From contig CABYND010000012.1 in NCBI GenBank assembly GCA_902520195.1, forward strand, positions 1 through 56,043: a stretch of DNA of 56,043 bases, written 5' to 3'. This document shows, piece by piece, positions 23,774 to 33,345 of this stretch (position 1 is the stretch's first letter; every line of letters begins with the position of its first letter). Made by a program: the position numbers and the translations under genes. The notes below the pieces were generated by a model. The model did not search any database. It had not been told where the DNA came from and saw only the letters and a list, made by a program, of their open reading frames with translations. The stretch is from Halieaceae bacterium (lineage in GTDB: Bacteria; Pseudomonadota; Gammaproteobacteria; Pseudomonadales; Halieaceae).

Positions 23774-23833
23774 CTTGAAATCCCCAGGCTATCGCGCTCG
23801 TGCGGGTTCAGGTCCGCTACCGGAAAAGCACCA
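23774..23833 (+). repeat. tRNA-Leu 3' fragment, copy 4 (most diverged)
   Basis: 60 bp from CTTGAAATCCCC to GCACCA. The T arm has changed in a paired way (GTGCGGG-TTCAGGT-CCGC) and there is a small insertion (AAAA) in the acceptor strand. It is at the usual distance from boundary copy 16, and no copy of either array repeat occurs to its right. It marks the right end of the array in this window. Confidence 0.7.
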
Positions 23834-24045
23834 TAAAACAATACGTTGATCACATTTTTCGCTGGTAGGCTTGGTTAGGCGGTAGAACCGCAATCTTGTC
23901 TTGAATCTTAGGCTGCAATGCAGAGCCCTGTACCGATACTAGGTGGCAACTAAGTAAGACGTAGTTATAGGGACGCGCAAAAAGTTCTCTCGATACCATA
24001 GTTCTGTCACACTTGATTGACGCATGCATCGACGAAGACTCGACG

Positions 24046-27000
24046 ATGATCCAACTAACTAAACGACTTTGTTGCCTGAGCTTAGTGCTTTTAACAAGCT
24101 TAAAGCCTTTGCACAGCGGCGCGCAGTCAGAACCAAAAAACGACGACGATCAGGTCGCAATCGAGGCCCCATCTTCCTCTGCGCGACTGGTAGAGGAGGT
24201 GGTCGTTACCGGGTCACGGCTAAGGCGAGACACTTTTTCGAGCGTCTCTCCGCTTCAGATAATTACTACAGAGCTCTCTAAAGAAGCAGGGGTAATAGAT
24301 CCTGCTGAGATACTTCAGGGATCAACGGCGTCCACCGGTCAGCAGATCGACTTAACATTTCAAGGTTTTGTTTTAGACAATGGACCAGCAGCTTCTACAG
24401 TGAACCTCCGTGGTCTTGGCGCAAGCAGAAATCTTATTCTGATTAACGGTAGACGAGTGTCGCCATCCGGTGTTGAGGGCGCACCTGCGGCTCCAAATTT
24501 AAATTTACTCCCTCGATCGTTAGTTGCTCGCTACGACATATTACTTGACGGAGCCTCTTCAGTTTACGGCTCAGACGCTATCGCAGGTGTGGTGAACGCC
24601 ATCCTTAGGAAAGATTTTGCAGGCCTTGAACTCGAAATTTACAGTAACCATCCGGAACAAAAGGGTGGAGCTGACTCAACAGTTTATGGCTCTTGGGGCG
24701 TCAACACCGATCGAGGGTTGTTCGGTGTCGGAGTTGAGTATGCGAGCACCAAAAAAGCCTCTCTGGGGAATAGGTCATGGACTTCAGGGTGTGAGACTCA
24801 TATGGAGGTGGATGAGAACGGTAGGCTGAGAACGGAAGGTCAATACTTTTCCTCTCTAGGATACGATCCCCTGGGCAATTGCCGACTGGGGAGCTTGGGT
24901 GCGCGAACCTTCATCCCGGGTCTAGCGGTAGGAAGTATTTACTACACTCCAGGGTACTCAAACGGAGGTTGGGGTAATTTTTCTGAGTCAGGGGACCCGT
25001 TTACTGGCTTAGCCGCGGATGGTAACGGCGACGGCCGAGGGGATGTTGATCTGCGTCAGTACGACTTGAATGGAAAGCCCAGTCAGCTCAACGCCGATCT
25101 TTTTCCTAAATCTACACGTTTTAACATCATGGCTTTCGGGGAATACACGATCACTGGAGAGGCTAACCTCACGCCTTACTTTGAAGCTAACTACGCATTG
25201 TTGGAGGTGGCGGCAAATAGCGGGGAGGGTCAGCTATTTCCTGAGGTGCCCGCCCTTAATCCCTTCAATTTATGCAACCCGAACCAATCACGAGGCGTTG
25301 ACTGTGGGCTGGCCATGGGGGCTTACCTCGATAACCCATCGATTGCCGCCAACATTGCTGCTGCATATGGGTTAACACCAGCTCAATTTCGGGACTTTGG
25401 GATCGTAAATCTGTACCCGGGCGCGTTGGGACCGGTTCCTACTGTACCTATCGTTTCTGTGTCCGGAGATCGAAACCTAATTGAGGTGGAACAGTCACAA
25501 GTTCGCATAGTCACCGGCATTAGGGGCGACATTCCCTCGCTGTCTTTTGGACAACTCAACGATTGGCGATTCGACACTTACCTGAGCTTTTCGCACTCAA
25601 ACGGCAAATCAGATAGATATGGTGTTAGGGAGGACCGTCTTAATCACTCACTTGGTTACAACTCCTCCTCCTCAACCCCATGTAGCAATGATCTTAATTA
25701 CTCTCTCGCCCCAGACGTCACCTCAGACTGTGTTCCCGTGAACATGTACGCAAGTTCTTTATACCCGCTGGGACGTGTAACGGGTGACTTTGCCACGCTG
25801 GCTGAGAGGGAATACTTATTTGACACAAGACATTTTGATACCGATTACGAGCAAATTATTTTTTCAATTTATGCCTCAGGAAATGTGCTCAATCTCCCGG
25901 CCGGAGGCGCAGCGCTCGGAGTTGGTTTTGAGGCTCGCAGAGACGAGATCAAATCAAAGCCCGATGCAGTTGCCGCGGATGGACTATTTTGGGGTTTCTT
26001 CGCCGATAAGGGCGCCTATGGCACTCGAAACGTTACCGAGTGGTTCGCCGAGTTGGAAGTCCCGTTACTGGTAAATAAACCCCTCTTTACAGAACTGAAT
26101 TTGAACGTCTCTGCAAGGTTTACCGATGATGAGTATTACGGAGCCAATACTACAGAGGCCATTAAGTTGGGGTGGCGTCCCGCAGAATCACTACTCATCA
26201 GAGGTACTTGGGGTACTGCATTCAGAGCTCCAAACTTGCGGGAGCTTTTTTTGTCAGGTTCCACTGGATTCCTAAACGTTTCAGATCCTTGCTATTTACC
26301 GGAGGAAGCACTCAACAATTTAACGGGGGAATACATCCCCGAGAATGACCAACGAGATCCCTTAGTTTTGTCAAATTGCAGGGCCACTGGCGTGGATCCG
26401 ACAAAGGCCAACAATGGCGGCTTCAATACTTTTAATGTGGAAGCTGAAGCCGGGGGGGCTTTAGATTTGGATCCAGAAGAATCGGAATCCTGGACTGTTG
26501 GCTTTGCCTACGAGCAGAATTTTACTAATAAATTCAAATTATCTTTCGGCGTCACGTACTATGAAATAGACATTACGAATACGGTCATTGAGCCCAGCAC
26601 AGGCTTCATCGTTAGGGATTGCTATACCGACGAGGCTGGAGATGGCTCCAGTGCTTTTTGCAGCCGGATCACTAGGGACCTCACCTCTTCGGAAAACCCC
26701 CAGATCACCTTTATGGATTTAGGGTTTATTAATCGTGACCAAGAAATAGCACGAGGCGTTGACTACAACCTGTCTTTCAACGATCAATTGAACTGGGGGG
26801 CGCCAATAGACGTTAGTTTCAGTCTTAATGCGACGCGTTTGATTGAACGCTCTACTCAATTTACTAGCCCCGATGGCACAGTAGATTATGAAGAGTATGC
26901 AGGTGAATGGGGGTTTCCGGAGTGGCAGGTGCAGGGGGCGCTGCGCTTTAAATGGGACCGATGGACCCTCACTTGGGAAACAAGATTCCTTGATGGAGTG

Positions 27001-27315
27001 AAACAGGATTCCGAAGCAATAGACGAGTTCGACTCAATTGCTGGAGGGTCGGACACCTGCTTGGGCCCGCCCGATGATGTGTTGTGTCGTGACTATGCAG
27101 AGGCAGACAGCTATTTCAGGCACAGCACCTCGCTATTCTACAAAGCAGATACCTTTATCCTCGGGGTGGGCATTAGGAATGTTTTTAACAAGCAACCCCC
27201 GCGAGTTGATGGGTCAGAAGTCATCTCTTTTTCAAATACGCCCATTGGTTTTGGTTACGACCTTCAGGGGAGGACTTTCTTCCTAGACGCGGTTTATCTG
27301 CTTGGCGAGACCTAA
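24046..27315 (+). CDS. TonB-dependent outer-membrane receptor
   Basis: About 1,090 residues from the ATG at 24046 (an upstream TTG at 24013 is in frame but less likely). Signal peptide (LCCLSLVLLTSLKPLHSGAQ), a TonB-box-like start (EEVVVTGSRL), the plug domain with STVNLRGLGASRNLILINGR and VYGSDAIAGVVNAIL, then a long beta-barrel with the usual aromatic alternation (ESLLIRGTWGTAFRAPNLRE). This is the large receptor type with pairs of Cys in loops, common in marine gammaproteobacteria for peptides, glycans or other large ligands. Energised by TonB-ExbBD from elsewhere. Next to an S9 peptidase, so a peptide-like ligand is likely (inference). Confidence 0.93.
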   Translation: MIQLTKRLCCLSLVLLTSLKPLHSGAQSEPKNDDDQVAIEAPSSSARLVEEVVVTGSRLRRDTFSSVSPLQIITTELSKEAGVIDPAEILQGSTASTGQQIDLTFQGFVLDNGPAASTVNLRGLGASRNLILINGRRVSPSGVEGAPAAPNLNLLPRSLVARYDILLDGASSVYGSDAIAGVVNAILRKDFAGLELEIYSNHPEQKGGADSTVYGSWGVNTDRGLFGVGVEYASTKKASLGNRSWTSGCETHMEVDENGRLRTEGQYFSSLGYDPLGNCRLGSLGARTFIPGLAVGSIYYTPGYSNGGWGNFSESGDPFTGLAADGNGDGRGDVDLRQYDLNGKPSQLNADLFPKSTRFNIMAFGEYTITGEANLTPYFEANYALLEVAANSGEGQLFPEVPALNPFNLCNPNQSRGVDCGLAMGAYLDNPSIAANIAAAYGLTPAQFRDFGIVNLYPGALGPVPTVPIVSVSGDRNLIEVEQSQVRIVTGIRGDIPSLSFGQLNDWRFDTYLSFSHSNGKSDRYGVREDRLNHSLGYNSSSSTPCSNDLNYSLAPDVTSDCVPVNMYASSLYPLGRVTGDFATLAEREYLFDTRHFDTDYEQIIFSIYASGNVLNLPAGGAALGVGFEARRDEIKSKPDAVAADGLFWGFFADKGAYGTRNVTEWFAELEVPLLVNKPLFTELNLNVSARFTDDEYYGANTTEAIKLGWRPAESLLIRGTWGTAFRAPNLRELFLSGSTGFLNVSDPCYLPEEALNNLTGEYIPENDQRDPLVLSNCRATGVDPTKANNGGFNTFNVEAEAGGALDLDPEESESWTVGFAYEQNFTNKFKLSFGVTYYEIDITNTVIEPSTGFIVRDCYTDEAGDGSSAFCSRITRDLTSSENPQITFMDLGFINRDQEIARGVDYNLSFNDQLNWGAPIDVSFSLNATRLIERSTQFTSPDGTVDYEEYAGEWGFPEWQVQGALRFKWDRWTLTWETRFLDGVKQDSEAIDEFDSIAGGSDTCLGPPDDVLCRDYAEADSYFRHSTSLFYKADTFILGVGIRNVFNKQPPRVDGSEVISFSNTPIGFGYDLQGRTFFLDAVYLLGET

Positions 27316-27342
27316 AATAATACTGGAACAGCCTTAGACGAA

Positions 27343-29370
27343 ATGCTGATCAAATTTATACTCTCAAGTGCAAGGTGCACCCTACTATTGGCCGCACTCT
27401 TAGCTCAATATTCGGAATTATCTCAGGCAACTCCTTACCCCGCTGAATATTGGGCTAGAAGGCCAACCATAAGCCAAGTCTCTCTCTCTCCCGATGGTGC
27501 TTCGCTTGCGTTGTTGCGAATTACCCAGAAGGGCGCTGATCCAGTTATCGAGGTGTACCCCACAGAAGATTTGAAAGCGGTCCCTTTCAGGGTAAACGCC
27601 GATCCAATGGAAATAGTTGAAATAAAGTGGGTCGATGACAGCAATCTCATCTTCCTTGCTCGTCAACAGGTTCGGGAAATGATCGATGGTTTCAACGAGG
27701 GGGTTTATGAGTTTCGTATAGCCCTTGTTGATCTTGAAGCACGAAGGATTCATGGCTTCAATGAACGTGATCCCTCTCTGGTAAGCACTCTGCCTAACAA
27801 AAAAAATAAAATATTGATTTCGTTCGCTGAAGGGACTAGCGGAGGTGTCGGCGCAAAGCTCCAGGAAGCTTTTAGGCCCCGAGCATACTGGGAGTTTGAC
27901 CTAAAAACGGGGTCCAAGAAGCTCTTGATAAGGGGGAAGCTTTTACTTGGCAATATAGATTTTGATCGCGACGGAAAACCAGCACTCGCACGCGGTTTCG
28001 ATCTCGCTAGCCGAGAATATTTGTGGTTCTGGAGGCCAGAGAATACTAGCGAGTGGAAAGAGTTCTACCGTCAGTCGGAGGACGCGTTCGAGGAGTTTCG
28101 GGTGTTCGGACTCGATCCGCAAGTGCCCGGCAACTTGATCGTTGAGGCTAATCGTAATGCGAATACGAGCGGTCTGTGGTCGTTCGACCCTGATACAAGG
28201 GAGTTCTCAGAGCTTCTCTACCACAGGAATGATGTCGACATATGCGGAGTCCGTTATCACAGCAACGAGTGGGAACACCCGAACCTGGTTTCAGGTGTCA
28301 TGCACTGCAAGGAGAAACCCACTATCGAGTATTTCGACTCTAGCGAGCAGGCTCTGCACGCACACATCGAGAGCCTCATACCACATGCATATTACCTTCG
28401 GGTTGCAGGGCGGTCGCGCGATGGCCAGACGCTTGTCATTCGTAACAGCGGCCCCAATGATCCTGGCACCCACTACCTTTTTCACGAGGGGACTCTGCAA
28501 CTAATAGGCGCTGAACGGCCATGGTTGGACTCGGACAATCTGGCTAACGTCCATTATGTTACCTACGCGGCACGAGATGGAGAGGTAATCCCCGCTTTCG
28601 TCACAGTTCCTGAGGGCAATCCACCATTCCCTATGGTCGTGATGCCCCATGGGGGGCCATTCGTGCGAGAAACCGTTATTTTTGACGAGTGGGCGCAGAT
28701 GCTCGCAAACGAAGGATTTTTAGTCCTACAACCCCAATATCGAGGCTCTAAAGGTTACGGTCAAAGGTTCTATCAAATTGCCTTCTCTAAGGGCGGACAA
28801 GGCGGATATAAAATGCAGGATGACAAGGACGACGGCGTAGCATGGGCTGTTGCCGAAGGGTTGGCCAGCAGCGATCGTGTGGCAATGTTCGGGTGGTCCT
28901 ACGGTGGTTATGCTGCGCTAGTTGCCGCGTCTAGGACGCCTCAAATTTACCAATGTGTTATTGCCGGAGCGGCCGTAACGGATCCTGAAATGCAGGTAAA
29001 TTATTACAGATACCGCCTCAGGGGGAGAAGCAAAGTTGAACAACTTCGGATGTGGGACGACAGCGTGTCACCAATTAATGAGGTGGAGCAAGTCAACGTC
29101 CCAATTTTGTTGATCCACGGCACGGTAGATCAACGTGTGCCGCTCGAGCACGCGAAGAAGTATCGACGAGCTTTACTCAAGGCCGAAAAAAACCACACCT
29201 ATCTGGAGCTAAAGGGGGCAGATCATTTTTCAAATACTCTCTTTTTTGACCATAAATTATCTTTATACGAATCTATCCTTGATTATTTATCGGATGATTG
29301 CGGTATTGAAACGGCGACCTCTGCCCAACCCCAAAGAGGTGCTAGCGCAAAAGATCCCGCCGACTTGTGA
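27343..29370 (+). CDS. S9-family prolyl-oligopeptidase-like serine peptidase, exported
   Basis: 675 residues. Signal peptide (TLLLAALLAQYSELSQA), an N-terminal beta-propeller (~residues 40-410, with SPDGASLALLR-like blades) and a C-terminal alpha/beta-hydrolase domain. Catalytic triad visible: Ser519 in GWSYGG, Asp596 in GTVDQRVP, His628 in GADHFS; the oxyanion region is MPHGGPFVR. This is the S9C/acylaminoacyl-peptidase-like arrangement, cleaving short peptides. It starts 27 bp after the receptor and its stop overlaps the next gene (GTGA), so the three are likely one operon. Probably trims imported peptides in the periplasm. Confidence 0.9.
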   Translation: MLIKFILSSARCTLLLAALLAQYSELSQATPYPAEYWARRPTISQVSLSPDGASLALLRITQKGADPVIEVYPTEDLKAVPFRVNADPMEIVEIKWVDDSNLIFLARQQVREMIDGFNEGVYEFRIALVDLEARRIHGFNERDPSLVSTLPNKKNKILISFAEGTSGGVGAKLQEAFRPRAYWEFDLKTGSKKLLIRGKLLLGNIDFDRDGKPALARGFDLASREYLWFWRPENTSEWKEFYRQSEDAFEEFRVFGLDPQVPGNLIVEANRNANTSGLWSFDPDTREFSELLYHRNDVDICGVRYHSNEWEHPNLVSGVMHCKEKPTIEYFDSSEQALHAHIESLIPHAYYLRVAGRSRDGQTLVIRNSGPNDPGTHYLFHEGTLQLIGAERPWLDSDNLANVHYVTYAARDGEVIPAFVTVPEGNPPFPMVVMPHGGPFVRETVIFDEWAQMLANEGFLVLQPQYRGSKGYGQRFYQIAFSKGGQGGYKMQDDKDDGVAWAVAEGLASSDRVAMFGWSYGGYAALVAASRTPQIYQCVIAGAAVTDPEMQVNYYRYRLRGRSKVEQLRMWDDSVSPINEVEQVNVPILLIHGTVDQRVPLEHAKKYRRALLKAEKNHTYLELKGADHFSNTLFFDHKLSLYESILDYLSDDCGIETATSAQPQRGASAKDPADL

Positions 29371-30347
29371 GCATCAATTGGTTCACGTGGCTTGCAAGAC
29401 CCAAAAGAGGCAATGGTGGGGGAGCACCAACTGAGAAAAATCTGGCTTCTGACGCGCTAGATTTGCGGTACCCCAGCTCCTCGCAGAATGACAGAGATCG
29501 CGCGAGTGCAGTTTTCTCCGGTGCGGTGGTCATTTATCGCGCGTTACCAGCGATGCTTGAACTTGTGGAGTGTATTCGTGACATCACACGACAAGCGCTT
29601 AAGGTGACTGATCCCTGTTTAGCGGAATCGCTGCTGGAATCACCGGACTTCCGACACCGAGCGAGCAGCGCTAGACAAGCAGTGCGAGAAAATGACGATG
29701 TGGCGAGCCTCTACAGGGCGGTACTGCGCGAGGCAGGAGTCGATGTCTCTGCCGCTTTCTTTGACCACTTTAAGCTGCGACTTCAGCCATCAAATGACGT
29801 TTCTCGAACTCGCTATATGCGCGACTTGCCAGTGCATCGGGACACATGGGGATCGAATGTTCATGCGCAAATAAATTGGTGGGCTCCGATTTGGCCTGTT
29901 GCGAACGACCGCACCATTGGCATGTTCCCGGCGCTTTGGGACGTGCCAGTGCTGAATACCAGTGCTGGTTGGAGCTATCCGGAATTCATACGGCAGCTTA
30001 AGGCTGACAAGAACACAGCGTATCCTATGTTGCCATACTGCATAGACTCGCTATCGCCTAGCGACGCAGTGCCTGTGGTTATAGAGCCGGGAGACATCAT
30101 GGCCTTCTCGGGTGCTCATCTACATTGCTCGATACCCAATCAGTCTGGAATCCTCCGGATCAGTACCGAAACACGCACCGTGTCGCTACACGATCTCATT
30201 AATTCACGTTCCGCCAAAAATGTTGATTGCAACGCACCTGCCAGTCAATTTGATTGGTTTCATCATATAGAGACCGGGGAATCGCTCGCCCATCATCTCC
30301 AAGCAACTGAGCATAAAGTTCCTAACGTGGCAGGTTCCGACTCCTAG
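29367..30347 (+). CDS. 2OG-Fe(II) oxygenase-like (phytanoyl-CoA dioxygenase/cupin-type) protein
   Basis: 326 residues. A double-stranded beta-helix is suggested by the iron motif H-x-D in DLPVHRDTWGSN, the distal His in FSGAHLHCSIPNQ and Arg in GILRISTETR, which would hold 2-oxoglutarate. It lacks a signal peptide, so it acts in the cytoplasm. The GTG start overlaps the peptidase stop by four bases. Typical reactions are hydroxylation of small molecules or peptides. Its place behind a receptor and a peptidase suggests modification of the imported compound (inference). Confidence 0.65.
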   Translation: MSINWFTWLARPKRGNGGGAPTEKNLASDALDLRYPSSSQNDRDRASAVFSGAVVIYRALPAMLELVECIRDITRQALKVTDPCLAESLLESPDFRHRASSARQAVRENDDVASLYRAVLREAGVDVSAAFFDHFKLRLQPSNDVSRTRYMRDLPVHRDTWGSNVHAQINWWAPIWPVANDRTIGMFPALWDVPVLNTSAGWSYPEFIRQLKADKNTAYPMLPYCIDSLSPSDAVPVVIEPGDIMAFSGAHLHCSIPNQSGILRISTETRTVSLHDLINSRSAKNVDCNAPASQFDWFHHIETGESLAHHLQATEHKVPNVAGSDS

Positions 30348-30426
30348 TGTGCTCGGGTGGGCGAAATTGAAAATCGGCGGTTGGGTCAGTACGGTGAGAA
30401 ACTGCAGAAGAGTTGGAGGGAATTGA

Positions 30427-30810
30427 ATGGGTGTTCTGGCTTTTAATCACTTTAATATCCGTGCTCCAAAGCCGCTGCTGGAGGAAGTTAGAACTTTTTA
30501 TGTGGATGTTGTTGGTCTAGCCGAGGGCTTCCGGCCTGCCGTGCCGGTTCCTGGTTATTGGTTGTATCTGGAGGCCCTTCCGATTTTACACTTGGTGGAG
30601 TGGGGTGATGTTTTAGGTACGCCGGCATGTGAGAGAGGTTACCTCGACCATGTCGCTTTCGCGTGTGACGATCTGGAAGGCTTCATTGCCAAGCTTAAAA
30701 CCCTAGGCGTGGGTTATACGCGAAGGGATTTCGATTTGACCGGTGGAGCGTTTACTCAGTTAGAACTGACGGATCCCGTCGGTACCGGAGTTGAGTTGAA
30801 CTTCGGCTAG
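30427..30810 (+). CDS. VOC-fold (glyoxalase/bleomycin-resistance) protein
   Basis: 127 residues in two beta-alpha-beta-beta-beta modules: FNHFNIRAP, VRTFYVDVVGLAEGFRP, LHLVEW, then YLDHVAFACDDLEGFIAKL and VGTGVELNFG. The candidate metal residues are His in FNHFNIR, His in LHLVEW, His in LDHVAF and the last Glu. Ribosome site GGAGGGAAT upstream. Family roles include isomerases, ring-cleaving dioxygenases and resistance proteins; none can be chosen here. Confidence 0.8.
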   Translation: MGVLAFNHFNIRAPKPLLEEVRTFYVDVVGLAEGFRPAVPVPGYWLYLEALPILHLVEWGDVLGTPACERGYLDHVAFACDDLEGFIAKLKTLGVGYTRRDFDLTGGAFTQLELTDPVGTGVELNFG

Positions 30811-30957
30811 TGAAAAAAGGATGACTGCGGTCTTTGTTTCAGACCAGGCGTAATTCAGGTCCAGGACCTCAGTAGGAGTACGATAGGTGTCCTGAAGTGG
30901 TCCGCAGACGAAACTGCCTCGTAAACAGCCTCAGTGATTCTTGGCGGGGCAATCTCT

Positions 30958-31299
30958 TTGAAACGATTGTTTACCATCTTTTTCCTGAGCTTAGCCACCC
31001 CCGTGAGGGTATTGGCGGAGTCTGCCGTGCATATTGTGATCCCCGAGGGGGCCTTCGGTGATCATTTGGCGGCAAGGGGTGCTATTGCCAAGGTGCCGGC
31101 TGGGACCGTCATGAGAATCTCCTTCGATTACACCGAGTACGATCACCGTCATCCGTACCTGATTGCTGATCGATTTTGTGGCCTGAACCAGTTCATCCGC
31201 TGGGGTTCGGCCGACCATCCCTCCTTTGGCGAAATCGACCTCGTGTGCGTCAGGGCAACAGAAAAGCAACGTAGAGCGCCGCTCTTAGGCGGCCATTGA
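30958..31299 (+). CDS. small exported protein, unknown function
   Basis: About 113 residues from a TTG at 30958, eight bases after GGCGGGG (the frame is open from a GTG at 30934). Signal peptide (RLFTIFFLSLATPVRVLA), then a compact domain: VHIVIPEGAFGDHLAARG, MRISFDYTEYDHRHPYL and an RFCGLN/DLVCVRA pair of cysteines. No family recognised. It lies near the composition change between the AT-rich left half and the GC-rich right half. Confidence 0.5.
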   Translation: MKRLFTIFFLSLATPVRVLAESAVHIVIPEGAFGDHLAARGAIAKVPAGTVMRISFDYTEYDHRHPYLIADRFCGLNQFIRWGSADHPSFGEIDLVCVRATEKQRRAPLLGGH

Positions 31300-31589
31300 T
31301 TCAGAGGCTACCTTGCAAAGTACTCTGAGCTGGTCTAGCGCTGGCGCGTCTCGCAGCTGACTCTGCTTGCGAAATACCGCCCATCGACGGTCTGAACTCC
31401 AGATCCGCCATGCCCTCCAAAGCTCAGCCAAGAATGACGAGGCCACGTAAGGCTCACCACGGATGGCATCTCTAGTTGGCTCTATCTCTAGTATCTTTTG
31501 CGGTATGCTCCCCCCGGCAGGCTTCTCTGACAGACGTAGACGTTTGGCTCTCGGCCAGTTTTTTCAGAGCCTTAAGGATTCAAGTGGCT

Positions 31590-32753
31590 ATGCCGAAATC
31601 TTTTTTCAGTCCCGCGCAGGTTGTGGCAGCAAGCCTGGCGATCGCTTTCATTCTCTCGTCATGGCAAGTGAAAAGCGAGGATTACGAGTTACAGGCGACG
31701 GTCCAAACACCCGAAATTGCTTTCGAATCTGGCACCGATATCGGCCTCTGGGCGCGCTTTCATTTTGCGATTCACACCGAGGACTTCAACAGTACCCGTG
31801 AGTTCTATCGGCGCCTGGGCTTTACTCGGGGAATCACAGGGTTCCCGCTCACCAATACCCACGCGATGGCGCGTGCGCTGGGCATGTTCGATCTCTGTCA
31901 GTATGAGCTGGAAAAAGGGGAGGTGTTGCTGTTTCCCGGGGCAGAGAACACCACCGGTATAGATTTGCTGCAGTGGCGCGTGCCGTTCAACCCGGAGCCG
32001 CCCTATGGCAAACCCAATCATCTGGGTATGGCCTACGCCACTTTGATGACCGGCGACTTGATGTCGGATTACGCGCTGCTTAAAAGCCAGGGCGTCGCGT
32101 TTATCAGCGAGCCTCATGGTGCCCCGGGTAATCGTTTTGTGTTCATGCGCGACCCCGACGGGATCTATCTCAAGCTGGAGGAGAGCCCCATTCTGCGGCC
32201 CGCCCAAAACTCCGAGCAGACCCAAATCATGGGCATGCCCTACATCGGCATCAACGTGAGCGATGTCGAGGCGTCAGTCGCCTTCTACCGGCGCTTTGGT
32301 TACACCAACGTACGATGGATCAATGAGCAAACGCTCACCGCCGAAGAGTCTGCGGCCTGGGGTTTTGACGAGCCAGTAACCTATCGCGGCGCCGATGTCG
32401 CGCTTGATCGCGGTGATCGTCATCGACTGCGGTTACTCCAGTGGATAGCGCCTTTTGATCCTGAGCCCGCCTATCCACCACCCATCAATCACAAGGGTAT
32501 CAATCGCCTCGCGCTCACGGTGCCCGATGTCGAGCGGGCTGTGACGATTCTCAAATCACAGGACGTGCCGTTTCTCTCAGATGTCGCGCCGTGTTGCTCG
32601 GGTACCGATACCGATACCGGGGGTATCGTACATGCGATCGACCCTGATGGTGTTTTCCTTGAGCTGGTTGGGGACCTCACGCCACGACCGGTACCGCCAC
32701 AACCTGCTCAATGTCCGCCGCTCGAGATCCGGTATCCCGCAGCGGTGCACTAA
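31590..32753 (+). CDS. exported protein with two VOC domains
   Basis: About 387 residues from the ATG at 31590 (a GTG two codons earlier is equally well placed after AAGGA; the frame is open from 31476). Signal peptide (VVAASLAIAFILSSWQV), then two VOC domains: FHFAIHTEDFNSTREFYRRL to FMRDPDGIYLKLEE, and IGINVSDVEASVAFYRRFG to AIDPDGVFLELVG. The tandem arrangement gives the complete four-module VOC fold in one chain. The export signal is uncommon for VOC proteins. Substrate unknown. Confidence 0.8.
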   Translation: MPKSFFSPAQVVAASLAIAFILSSWQVKSEDYELQATVQTPEIAFESGTDIGLWARFHFAIHTEDFNSTREFYRRLGFTRGITGFPLTNTHAMARALGMFDLCQYELEKGEVLLFPGAENTTGIDLLQWRVPFNPEPPYGKPNHLGMAYATLMTGDLMSDYALLKSQGVAFISEPHGAPGNRFVFMRDPDGIYLKLEESPILRPAQNSEQTQIMGMPYIGINVSDVEASVAFYRRFGYTNVRWINEQTLTAEESAAWGFDEPVTYRGADVALDRGDRHRLRLLQWIAPFDPEPAYPPPINHKGINRLALTVPDVERAVTILKSQDVPFLSDVAPCCSGTDTDTGGIVHAIDPDGVFLELVGDLTPRPVPPQPAQCPPLEIRYPAAVH

Positions 32754-32901
32754 TTCATTGTTGTTGTATTAGCATTCTGTCAGCTAGTGTTGCGTAGGCA
32801 CTGTTTTATGGGATTACTAACAGGCTCGAAAGTCGTGACGAGCTATAGAGCTGTGGAGGCTGAGAAGCGGCAACGGGAAGGCAGTGCTCAGAGCGTCGCC
32901 C

Positions 32902-33345
32902 ATGACTGACCTGAACCCTTTCCATTTAGCAATCCCGGTGAGGGATCTTAAGGAAACACTCGCCTTCTACGAGAAGGTGCTCGAATGCACCAGAGGTCGG
33001 GAGTCTAATGACTGGGTTGATCTGAATTTTTGGGGCCATCAGCTGGTGCTTCACCGCGTCGAGCAAGGGGCGCAGGGCGAGATCGACACCAACCCCGTGG
33101 ATGGCGAGCAGGTGCCGGTGCCGCACTTTGGCGTGGTGCTCGACTGGGACGTGTTTGAATCACTGACTGAGCGACTTGAGGCTCAGCAGTGTGACTTTGT
33201 GATCTCACCCACGACCCGCTTCGGAGGCAGGGTCGGGGAGCAGAGAACCTGCTTTTTGACGGACCCCAGTGGGAACTGTCTTGAATTCAAAACCTTTCGC
33301 CAACCTGATCGCTTATTCGCGACCGATATGGAGACTCACGAATAA
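32902..33345 (+). CDS. VOC-fold (glyoxalase-like) protein
   Basis: 147 residues: NPFHLAIPVRDLKETLAFYE at the start, LNFWGHQLVLHR, then PHFGVVLDWDVFESLTERL and TCFLTDPSGNCLEFKTF. Candidate metal ligands are His in FHLAIP, His in LVLHR/PHFGV and Glu in LEFKTF. The frame is open from a GTG at 32884; the ATG at 32902 gives the normal family N-terminus, though neither start has an ideal ribosome site. No substrate can be assigned. Confidence 0.82.
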   Translation: MTDLNPFHLAIPVRDLKETLAFYEKVLECTRGRESNDWVDLNFWGHQLVLHRVEQGAQGEIDTNPVDGEQVPVPHFGVVLDWDVFESLTERLEAQQCDFVISPTTRFGGRVGEQRTCFLTDPSGNCLEFKTFRQPDRLFATDMETHE

